DNA of 5,510 nucleotides from Christensenella sp. Lineage in GTDB: Bacteria; Bacillota; Clostridia; Christensenellales; Maliibacteriaceae. The notes beneath the pieces are model-generated. The model had not been told where the DNA came from, searched no databases, and saw only the letters and a list, made by a program, of their open reading frames with translations. A program made the position numbers and the translations under genes. Shown one piece after another: positions 1 through 5,454 of this stretch (position 1 is the first letter of the stretch; every line of letters starts with the position of its first letter). The stretch is from contig JAHZHV010000213.1 of assembly GCA_019420085.1 (NCBI GenBank), forward strand, positions 1-5,510, read 5' to 3'.

Positions 1-12
1 AAGGTGGGGTGA
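1..12 (+). CDS. Possible last codons of an upstream operon gene (partial)
   Basis: The first twelve bases read AAG GTG GGG TGA in frame 1, which would end an upstream protein with Lys-Val-Gly three bases before the permease start. The stop sits inside the purine-rich ribosome binding region, as it does at the ATPase/isomerase junction at 2374-2376. The heptamer GTGAACG spanning this putative stop is also found at two certain stops further down (1571-1577 and 2373-2379). The amount of sequence is far too small to name a product. A substrate-binding protein or a second permease would fit the operon, but that is inference only. Confidence 0.25.
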   Translation, partial: KVG

Positions 13-15
13 ACG

Positions 16-819
16 ATGAAACAGAAAAAGACGCATACGGATGTGCGGCGCAAGCGTCAGGAAGTGCTGGGCGCAATTGCGGCATTTGTCGGGTTTCTTG
101 TGATTTGGCAGCTTGCCGTATCCTTCACGGCGATTGGGCGTATGATTCCCGGTCCCGTCGAGGTGTTTTCCTATTTCTTCCGTTCCTGCGTCACGCCCAT
201 CGGCAAGGAATATACGCTGCCGGTGCATGCGCTGATCAGTTTGAAGCGCATCGTCATCGGCTATGCGGCGGCGGTGATTCTCGGTATCGCCTGCGGCATC
301 GGCATTGCGATGTCCAGGACGTTTAACGCCATTTTCAAGCCGCTGTTTGAACTGATCCGTCCGATTCCGACGCTTGCATGGATTCCGCTTGCGCTGGTGT
401 GGTTTGGCTCGGGTGAGATGTCCAAGTATTTTATCGTCTTCTACGGTGCGTTTGCCAACATTGTCATCAATACGCATGCGGGTATCAGCAGCGTCGATCC
501 GGTTTTAATCGGCGCGGCGCGTATGTTGGGCGCAAAGGAAAATCAGCTGCTTACGACGGTCATTCTGCCGGCCAGCGTCCCGCACATCTTCTCCGGCATG
601 CAGATTGCGCTGTCGGCAAGCCTGATGGGCGTCATTGCCTCGGAGATGGTCAAGGCAAACGAAGGCGTCGGCTGGGTGATCTTTGCCGCGCAGGAGACGG
701 GCAATACCGTACAGATTCTGGCGGCGATGGTCGCAATCGCCATTTTGGGATTCGTCATTGCAACGGCGATGCGCGCCGTGGAAAGGAAGCTTTGCGCATG
801 GAACGAACAGAAGCGGTAA
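16..819 (+). CDS. ABC transporter permease, NitT/TauT/SsuC type
   Basis: This is the membrane-spanning subunit of an importer in the nitrate/sulfonate/taurine-type (SsuC/TauC-like) permease family. The 267 residues match the usual family length. A basic N-terminus (residues 2-15, rich in Lys/Arg) precedes about six hydrophobic segments near 17-38, 78-99, 105-130, 137-157, 196-215 and 235-255. The block IRPIPTLAWIPLALVWFG (114-131) is characteristic of this family. The cytoplasmic EAA-type loop, which docks on the ATPase, runs from about 167 to 190 and includes ARMLGA and the VILPAS stretch. The ATG at 16 follows the purine-rich GGTGGGGTGA. The gene ends inside the start of the first ATPase gene (22-base overlap), so the two are probably translationally coupled. 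Only one permease is in view, so it either forms a homodimer or pairs with a second permease outside the window. The substrate cannot be predicted: family members import sulfonates, nitrate, bicarbonate or thiamine precursors. Confidence 0.93.
   Translation: MKQKKTHTDVRRKRQEVLGAIAAFVGFLVIWQLAVSFTAIGRMIPGPVEVFSYFFRSCVTPIGKEYTLPVHALISLKRIVIGYAAAVILGIACGIGIAMSRTFNAIFKPLFELIRPIPTLAWIPLALVWFGSGEMSKYFIVFYGAFANIVINTHAGISSVDPVLIGAARMLGAKENQLLTTVILPASVPHIFSGMQIALSASLMGVIASEMVKANEGVGWVIFAAQETGNTVQILAAMVAIAILGFVIATAMRAVERKLCAWNEQKR
782..789 (+). promoter_or_regulatory. Ribosome binding site inside the permease gene, setting the first ATPase start
   Basis: AAAGGAAG lies within the last codons of the permease gene, eight bases before the ATG at 798. 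This spacing favours ATG 798 over the in-frame TTG at 792, which would lie only two bases from it. Confidence 0.6.
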
Positions 820-1574
820 ACCGCCGTGCAATCATCCGCTGCCGCGGCGTATCAAAGACATTTTCCGTAAAGAACGCACAGCGGCAGGTTGTGCGGGATT
901 TGGATCTGGATGTATATGAAAACGAATTTGTCGTGCTGTTCGGACCGGGGCAGTGCGGGAAAAGCACGCTGCTTAACATCATGTCGGGACTTGACATGCC
1001 AAGCGAAGGAAGCGTGCTGCACAACGACGCGCCGGTCACCGGCCCCGACACCTCGCGCGGCGTGGTGTATCAGTCGATTTCCCTGTTTCCGTGGCTGACG
1101 GTTATGGGCAATGTCTCGTTTGGATTGAAGGTACAGGGGGTGCCCAAGGCGCAGCGGCAGGACAAGGCGCGGGAACTGATTAAGCTGGTTGGATTGGAGG
1201 GCTTTGAAAACAGCTACCCCAACAGTCTCTCCGGCGGCATGAAGCAGCGTGTTGGCATTGCGCGCGCCTACTGCAACGATCCGCAGGTGCTGTTTATGGA
1301 CGAACCCTTCGGTGCGCTGGATGCGCAGACGCGCTATATGATGGAAGCAGAGATTTCCCGCATCCACACAGCGGAAAAGCGGACGGTTGTCTTTGTAACA
1401 AATAATATTGAAGAAGCGCTGTATCTTGCCGATCGCATCGTCGTGCTGACGAACTGCCCGACCCATGTGAAGAAGGAGTACAAAATCGATCTGCCGCGTC
1501 CGAGAAATTATACGGACTCTGCGTTCCTTGCACTGCGGCAGGAAATCACGGACGTCGTGGACAAGACGCTGTGA
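798..1574 (+). CDS. ABC transporter ATP-binding subunit 1 (SsuB/TauB-like), Asn in place of switch His
   Basis: A 258-residue nucleotide-binding subunit of the same importer. Visible motifs in order: Walker A GPGQCGKST (49-57), Q-loop Gln92 followed by Ser rather than Glu, an intact signature LSGGMKQR (144-151), Walker B VLFMDEP (164-170) with catalytic Glu169, D-loop GALD (172-175), then TNNIEEA (201-207). The H-loop histidine normally found at 202 is Asn (codon AAT at 1401-1403, one base from CAT). In Walker A the usual SG is GQ, but the essential Gly, Lys and Ser/Thr remain. The C-terminal part (about 215-258, with LPRPR) matches the second ATPase closely, so the two genes are paralogues. 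The frame is open throughout with no sign of decay. Inferred role: the partner of subunit 2 that supplies a good signature motif but a weakened nucleotide pocket. TTG 792 is an alternative start, judged less likely. Confidence 0.93.
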   Translation: MERTEAVNRRAIIRCRGVSKTFSVKNAQRQVVRDLDLDVYENEFVVLFGPGQCGKSTLLNIMSGLDMPSEGSVLHNDAPVTGPDTSRGVVYQSISLFPWLTVMGNVSFGLKVQGVPKAQRQDKARELIKLVGLEGFENSYPNSLSGGMKQRVGIARAYCNDPQVLFMDEPFGALDAQTRYMMEAEISRIHTAEKRTVVFVTNNIEEALYLADRIVVLTNCPTHVKKEYKIDLPRPRNYTDSAFLALRQEITDVVDKTL

Positions 1575-1578
1575 ACGC

Positions 1579-1586
1579 AAAGGAGG
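1579..1586 (+). promoter_or_regulatory. Strong Shine-Dalgarno of the second ATPase gene
   Basis: AAAGGAGG lies four bases before the ATG at 1591. It fixes that start rather than the in-frame ATG at 1528, which would place 21 extra codons inside the preceding gene. Confidence 0.75.
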
Positions 1587-1590
1587 CATT

Positions 1591-2376
1591 ATGGCACAGA
1601 ACAAGAGCTTGCGCGATGCTGCGCGGCAGGTCGGCACGGGAGAAACGCTGGTCAGCGTACGCAATCTGACCAAGGCCTTCGGCGATTTGCTGGTGCTGGA
1701 TAACGTCAGTTTTGATGTGAAAAAAGGCGAATTCCTGTGCATCGTCGGACCGACCGGCTGCGGCAAGACAACGTTTTTAAACTCGCTGACGAAGCTGTAC
1801 GACATTACGGCCGGAGAAATCACGATTTGCGGCGAACCGGTGGATTTGAAAAAACATGATGTATCCTACGTCTTTCAGGAATCCTCCGCCATGCCGTGGC
1901 TGACGGTGGAAAAAAACGTGCGCTTCGGATTGGAGATCAAAAAGTATCCTGAGCAGGAGATTCGCCGCCGCACGGATGAGGCGCTGGAGATGGTGCATTT
2001 AACCGAATACCGCCATGCCTATCCGCGTGAGCTTTCCGTCAGCATGCTGCAGCGCGTGGTCATTGCGCGTGCGTTTGCCACGCAGCCGATGCTGCTTTTG
2101 ATGGATGAACCTTATGGGCAGCTGGATCTGGAACTGCGCTATAAGCTGGAGGACGAACTGATTGGCCTTTGGCAGCGCACGGGTACGACGGTCGTGTTTA
2201 TTACGCACAATATCGAGGAGGCGGTGTATCTTGGACAGCGCATTCTCGTTTTGACCAACAAGCCCACAAAGATCAAAGAGGAGATTACAGACGACCTGCC
2301 CCGTCCGCGCGATGTGACCGCGCCGGCGTTTGTTGCGCTGCGCAACCGCGTGACGGATCTGATTAAATGGTGGTGA
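1591..2376 (+). CDS. ABC transporter ATP-binding subunit 2 (SsuB/TauB-like), degenerate signature motif
   Basis: A 261-residue nucleotide-binding subunit, paralogous to the gene just upstream and 16 bases after it. Motifs: canonical Walker A GPTGCGKTT (53-61), Q-loop FQES (95-98), signature LSVSMLQR (148-155), Walker B LLLMDEP (168-174) with catalytic Glu173, D-loop GQLD (176-179), and H-loop ITHNIEEA (204-211) with His206 intact. The signature normally reads LSGGxxQR; both glycines are replaced (GTC and AGC codons at 2038-2043). The D-loop has Gln where Ala is usual. These changes complement those in subunit 1, so a heterodimer with one working and one degenerate ATP site is inferred. NrtC/NrtD of cyanobacterial nitrate transport is a known case of two different ATPases in this transporter family. 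Its stop codon lies within the ribosome binding region of the isomerase gene. Confidence 0.93.
   Translation: MAQNKSLRDAARQVGTGETLVSVRNLTKAFGDLLVLDNVSFDVKKGEFLCIVGPTGCGKTTFLNSLTKLYDITAGEITICGEPVDLKKHDVSYVFQESSAMPWLTVEKNVRFGLEIKKYPEQEIRRRTDEALEMVHLTEYRHAYPRELSVSMLQRVVIARAFATQPMLLLMDEPYGQLDLELRYKLEDELIGLWQRTGTTVVFITHNIEEAVYLGQRILVLTNKPTKIKEEITDDLPRPRDVTAPAFVALRNRVTDLIKWW
2369..2376 (+). promoter_or_regulatory. Ribosome binding region overlapping the ATPase stop codon
   Basis: GGTGGTGA ends with the TGA stop of the second ATPase (2374-2376) and sits five bases before the ATG at 2382. A terminating ribosome would cover this site, so translational coupling is likely. The earlier in-frame ATG at 2367 has no good upstream Shine-Dalgarno and would add only MVVNG before the usual beta-1 strand. 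Confidence 0.45.
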
Positions 2377-2381
2377 ACGGT

Positions 2382-3368
2382 ATGAGAATCGGTCTTGACG
2401 CCTATACGATACGCGAGTTTGAGCTGGATGCCTTCGGTATGCTGGATTGGGCGGCTGAAATGGGATTTGAAGGCGTTCAGTATGAGGATATTACCAAATT
2501 GACGCCGCAGCGCGACGCCGGGTATCTGCGCGAACTGGCGGCCGACGTCAAGCGACGCGGTATGTTTGCTTACGTCACCGTTCAGCGCCCGAATCCCTAT
2601 CTTTTTGAGGGCAGCGCGGCACAGCTTTGCGATGCGTTCCGGCGCGACATTGAACTTTGCGCCGAAAACGGATGGACGCAGGTGCGCGCAAACGTGGGGC
2701 AGTATGTGCATCGCGTCGAGTACTGCATTCCCTATGGCGAACAGCTGCGCGCGACAGGTGAGTTTCTAAAACAGATGCGTCCCGTGCTGCGTGACTGCGG
2801 TGTATGCGTTAATCTGGAAACGCATGCGGACGCGACAAGCTATGAGCTTTTACGCATCGTCGAGACGGTCGGCGCGGAATATATCGGCATTACGCTTGAT
2901 ACGGGCAACCTGCTCATTCAGGGCGATTATCCCGTCGAGGCGGTCAAACGCCTTGCGCCGTATACGCATCTGACGCATGCCAAGGACGGCCTGCTGCGCC
3001 TGTGCGATGCGGGGCTGGTGCGTCAGGGCATGCCGCCGGGAATGGGTTCCGTGGAGTGGGAAACCATTCTGCCCATTCTTGCCCAGGCGCAGCCGCAGAT
3101 TGATCTTTGCATTGAGGATCACAAGCGCCTTTGGTATGCGCAGATTTTCGATGAAGACTGGCTGCGCGATCATCCGGATATGACGCGCTATGAGATGGGA
3201 CAGCTTGTGCGTCTTGCCTGGGAAACGGCGAAAAAGGACGCGCAGGGACTGTATCCGGATATGATGGCGTATGAACAGATTCCCTATGTCGAGCAGGCGC
3301 GCGAACGCCTGCGCTTCGGGCGGGAGTATCTTTGCACGCTGCTTGAAAAACTGGGACTGCGCGGGTAA
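2382..3368 (+). CDS. Sugar phosphate isomerase/epimerase family TIM-barrel protein (IolE-like)
   Basis: A 328-residue cytoplasmic xylose-isomerase-like TIM barrel. Family members use a divalent metal to isomerise, epimerise or dehydrate sugars, keto-sugars and inositol derivatives. The start MRIGLDAYTIR is the typical first strand. Probable metal ligands are visible in the expected order: Glu146 in NLETH (144-148), Asp173 in LDTGN (172-176), His199 in THAKD (198-202), and Glu245 in CIEDH (243-247). A tail of about 80 residues after the last ligand is rich in charged and aromatic residues and looks helical. The gene follows the transporter genes directly and is 24 bases from the oxidoreductase, a pairing common in inositol and modified-sugar catabolism. 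This suggests it acts on the oxidised product of that enzyme, or supplies its substrate. The exact reaction is unknown. The ATG at 2367 is an alternative start. Confidence 0.88.
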   Translation: MRIGLDAYTIREFELDAFGMLDWAAEMGFEGVQYEDITKLTPQRDAGYLRELAADVKRRGMFAYVTVQRPNPYLFEGSAAQLCDAFRRDIELCAENGWTQVRANVGQYVHRVEYCIPYGEQLRATGEFLKQMRPVLRDCGVCVNLETHADATSYELLRIVETVGAEYIGITLDTGNLLIQGDYPVEAVKRLAPYTHLTHAKDGLLRLCDAGLVRQGMPPGMGSVEWETILPILAQAQPQIDLCIEDHKRLWYAQIFDEDWLRDHPDMTRYEMGQLVRLAWETAKKDAQGLYPDMMAYEQIPYVEQARERLRFGREYLCTLLEKLGLRG

Positions 3369-3380
3369 CACCGTGCGGGG

Positions 3381-3387
3381 AAAGGAG
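3381..3387 (+). promoter_or_regulatory. Shine-Dalgarno of the oxidoreductase gene
   Basis: AAAGGAG lies five bases before the ATG at 3393, in the 24-base gap after the isomerase stop. It supports independent initiation of this gene within the operon. Confidence 0.65.
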
Positions 3388-3392
3388 CGAAT

Positions 3393-4535
3393 ATGGAACT
3401 TGGAATCGGTCTGATCGGGGCCGGATTTATGGCAAAAGCCCACAGCAATGCGTACAAGACCATTCCCTATATCTACTATCCGGCGCCTTACACCATTCGC
3501 CTTGCGGCGCTTGGCGCCGCTACGCTGCAGGAAGCGCAGCAGGCGGCGGCGCGTTATGGCTATGCGTGTGCCTGTGAGGGCTATGAAGCGGTGATTGCAC
3601 GCGACGACGTGCAGGTTGTCGATGTTTCGACCTCCGATGCGCTGCATGCGCAGATTGCAATCGCTGCACTGCGTGCAGGCAAGCATGTGATCTGCGAAAA
3701 ACCGATGGCGCTGACAAGTGAGGACGCACGGCGCATGCTGGAGGCTTCCAATCAGACGGGGGCAAAGGCCATGATTGGTTTTAATTATCGATTCCTGCCC
3801 GCCGTGCGACTTGCAAAAAATCTGATTGACGGCGGTGTGATCGGAAAGATTTACAATTTCAGCGGCTCATATAATCAGGATTCCGGGGCATATGATGATT
3901 TGCCCGTGGAACGCGTCTGGTATGCCGCTGGCAGCAAGGGTTCCGGCGTCGGGCTTGGCATCGGGTCGCATCTTGTGGATATGGCGCGGCATCTGTGCGG
4001 TGAAATCACGTCCGTATCCGGTCTTGCCGCAAATCACAATCCCGTGCGTATGTCGGCGCAGGGGCCTGTACAGGTCACGCAGGAAGAGGAACTGATGGCG
4101 GTTGCCTCGTTTGCCTCCGGCGCCACGGGCGTGCTGCGCGCGTCGGCCGTTTCGACGGGACGAAAAAATCAGCTTGCGTTTGAAATCTGCGGCAGCAGGG
4201 GTTCGCTTGTTTTTACCACGGAAGCGCCGAATTTTCTGCAGGTGTTTTTGAAGGATACGGTCGAGCGCGCCGTAACGGGTTTTACCAACGTGGACGTTAC
4301 GCAGATCGACTGCGATCATCCCTTCATGCAGTACTGGTGGCCGCGCGGGCACGGCATCGGCTGGGAGCATGCGCATATCAACGAACTTGCCTATTTTCTG
4401 GATTGCATTGCGCAGGATAAACCGCTTGCACCCTATGGCGGTACGTTCCAGGACGGCTACCGTTCGATTCAGATTATCGACGCCATCAAGCACTCGTCCA
4501 AAACCGGGCAGCGCGTGGAACTTTCCGCACTGTAA
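3393..4535 (+). CDS. Gfo/Idh/MocA family NAD(P)-dependent oxidoreductase
   Basis: A 380-residue two-domain dehydrogenase-like protein, of typical family length. The N-terminal Rossmann fold begins GLIGAGFMAKAH (6-17) with the GxGxxA dinucleotide-binding turn, followed by VSTSDALHAQIA (78-89). The hallmark EKP is at 102-104, with Lys103 the usual catalytic lysine. The C-terminal alpha/beta domain starts near 125 (IGFNYRF). The motif normally written DxGxH appears as GIGSHLVD (189-196): His193 is kept, but the Asp four residues before it is Gly189 (codon GGC at 3957-3959). The C-terminus, DGYRSIQIIDAI (354-365), is typical. Relatives oxidise sugars, inositols or glycosides, often at C3, and some catalyse redox-assisted glycoside cleavage. 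Paired with the TIM-barrel gene, it probably processes what the transporter imports. It is the last gene of the plus-strand operon. Family assignment is firm; substrate and direction are unknown. Confidence 0.93.
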   Translation: MELGIGLIGAGFMAKAHSNAYKTIPYIYYPAPYTIRLAALGAATLQEAQQAAARYGYACACEGYEAVIARDDVQVVDVSTSDALHAQIAIAALRAGKHVICEKPMALTSEDARRMLEASNQTGAKAMIGFNYRFLPAVRLAKNLIDGGVIGKIYNFSGSYNQDSGAYDDLPVERVWYAAGSKGSGVGLGIGSHLVDMARHLCGEITSVSGLAANHNPVRMSAQGPVQVTQEEELMAVASFASGATGVLRASAVSTGRKNQLAFEICGSRGSLVFTTEAPNFLQVFLKDTVERAVTGFTNVDVTQIDCDHPFMQYWWPRGHGIGWEHAHINELAYFLDCIAQDKPLAPYGGTFQDGYRSIQIIDAIKHSSKTGQRVELSAL

Positions 4536-4604
4536 AACAAAGAAAATTGCGGCTGCGGTTTGTCTCTATTGCAGCGTTTCATGCACGGTCAAACAAAAGA
4601 AAAC

Positions 4605-4638
4605 AAAAGCCGTATGTCAAAATGACATGCGGTTTTTT
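4605..4638. terminator. Bidirectional rho-independent terminator between convergent genes
   Basis: The arms at 4609-4619 and 4623-4633 form an 11-pair stem (core CCGTATGTCA against TGACATGCGG, with G-T wobbles at 4613/4629 and 4609/4633) closed by an AAA loop at 4620-4622. TTTTTT follows at 4633-4638, and AAAA (4605-4608) precedes the stem inside an A-rich run (4591-4608). Read on either strand, the hairpin is therefore followed by a U-rich tract. It lies 70 bases after the oxidoreductase stop and 26 bases after the minus-strand gene's stop, so it can serve both transcripts. Confidence 0.87.
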
Positions 4639-4663
4639 GTTTGTGCCGAAAGCTTTGCGTAAA

Positions 4664-5419
4664 TCAATATAGCGCGCGGTAGGCGTCATCGTCGACGGGC
4701 TCCAGCCAGTCGGTTCCCGTACCGGCGCCCGGCACTTCGACGGCAAGATGCGAAAACCAGCTGTCGGCTGCTGCGCCGTGCCAGTGCTTGACGCCGGGGG
4801 CGATGGTTACAACGTCGCCGGGAAGAAGCGTCTGCGCGGCGGCGCCCGATTGCTGGTAATAGCCGCGGCCGGCGACGCAGATGAGAATCTGCCCGCCGCC
4901 TTCCTGCGCACGGTGAATGTGCCAGTTGTTCCGGCAGCCGGGTTCAAACGTCACGTTGCAGATGCTCACCGGCGTGCTGCAAAGCGGCGCAAGATAGCTT
5001 TGCCCGATAAAGTACTGCGCATATGCGTCGTTGGACGAACCGATGGGGAACAGCATCGATTTTGCGTGCGCCGCCATGAGATCGTCGCATGCGTCGTCCT
5101 GCGCCCAGATGTTTGCTGCAAGCCGGAAAGCGGCCCACGCCTTCGGCCAGCCGATGTAGAATGCCGCATGTGTCAGAATTTCCGCAATTTCACTGCGGGT
5201 GATGCCGTTTCGCTTTGCAGTTTCCAGGTGATAGGCAAAGGAACTGTCCGTCAGCCCCTGCGCGGCAAGCGAAACGACGGTTACAAGGCTTCTGTCACGC
5301 AGATTGAGGCTTTCCTGCCGGTTCCAGACCTGGCCGAAAAGCACGTCGTCATTGAGTTCGGCAAATTTAGGGGCAAAGTCGCCCAAGGCATCCCGGCCTG
5401 CCGTTTGTTTGATTATCAT
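4664..5419 (-). CDS. Carboxymuconolactone decarboxylase-like domain fused to a cupin domain
   Basis: A 251-residue cytoplasmic two-domain protein. Residues about 18-105 form a carboxymuconolactone decarboxylase (CMD) domain, including DRSLVTVVSLAAQG (42-55), AYHLETAKRNGIT (62-74) and EIAEILTHAAFYIGWP (77-92). This is the PcaC pattern; the CxxC of AhpD-type peroxidases is absent. Residues about 145-235 form a cupin with WHIH (166-169: His167, His169), GGGQ (174-177, Gln177 in place of the classical Glu) and PGDVVTIAPGVKHWH (200-214, His212 and His214), a plausible metal site. CMD-cupin fusions are widespread in anaerobic gut bacteria, but their reaction is not established. There is no evidence for protocatechuate degradation here, so the name should not be read as that activity. 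The start is the ATG at 5419, behind a strong Shine-Dalgarno, rather than a longer reading without one. The gene points towards the sugar operon and shares its terminator. Confidence 0.92.
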   Translation of the reverse strand: MIIKQTAGRDALGDFAPKFAELNDDVLFGQVWNRQESLNLRDRSLVTVVSLAAQGLTDSSFAYHLETAKRNGITRSEIAEILTHAAFYIGWPKAWAAFRLAANIWAQDDACDDLMAAHAKSMLFPIGSSNDAYAQYFIGQSYLAPLCSTPVSICNVTFEPGCRNNWHIHRAQEGGGQILICVAGRGYYQQSGAAAQTLLPGDVVTIAPGVKHWHGAAADSWFSHLAVEVPGAGTGTDWLEPVDDDAYRALY

Positions 5420-5426
5420 GATGCAT

Positions 5427-5434
5427 TCCTCCCT
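5427..5434 (-). promoter_or_regulatory. Shine-Dalgarno of the CMD-cupin gene
   Basis: On the minus strand AGGGAGGA lies seven bases before the ATG at 5419. This fixes the start at MIIKQ and excludes a 20-residue longer version that would overlap the upstream gene's end. Confidence 0.7.
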
Positions 5435-5454
5435 GGCATTTGATGGTGTCGGCC

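Noticed and set aside
792..797. TTG at 792 as the start of the first ATPase
   Set aside because: ATG 798 has better spacing (eight bases) from AAAGGAAG, while TTG would leave only two bases.
798..1574. First ATPase as a decaying pseudogene
   Set aside because: There is no frameshift or premature stop, Walker B and signature are perfect, and its deviations are matched by complementary ones in the partner gene, which fits specialisation better.
1528..1590. Extended N-terminus of the second ATPase from the ATG at 1528
   Set aside because: The extra residues are an out-of-frame reading of the first ATPase's C-terminus, and AAAGGAGG directly precedes ATG 1591.
852..1823. Long minus-strand open frame (323 codons) opposite the two ATPase genes
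   Set aside because: It spans the junction of two clear genes, its sequence is low-complexity Arg/His-rich text typical of antisense frames in GC-rich coding DNA, and no ribosome binding site or recognisable domain is present.
2850..3686. Minus-strand open frame (278 codons) opposite the isomerase and oxidoreductase
   Set aside because: It crosses a gene boundary on the other strand, is Arg-rich with no motif, and is explained as a shadow of codon bias.
4550..4576. Second hairpin after the oxidoreductase stop (CGGCTGC against GCAGCG)
   Set aside because: It has only about six pairs with a bulge, a 14-base loop and no T-run, so it is not a convincing terminator or regulatory element.
4369..4662. 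Plus-strand open frame running from the oxidoreductase 3' end through the terminator
   Set aside because: It starts inside a well-supported gene in another frame and its end is translated terminator and A-rich sequence.
4748..5443. Plus-strand open frame of 231 codons opposite the CMD-cupin gene
   Set aside because: It has no recognisable domain, and the opposite strand encodes a protein with clear CMD and cupin motifs, a Shine-Dalgarno and a terminator.
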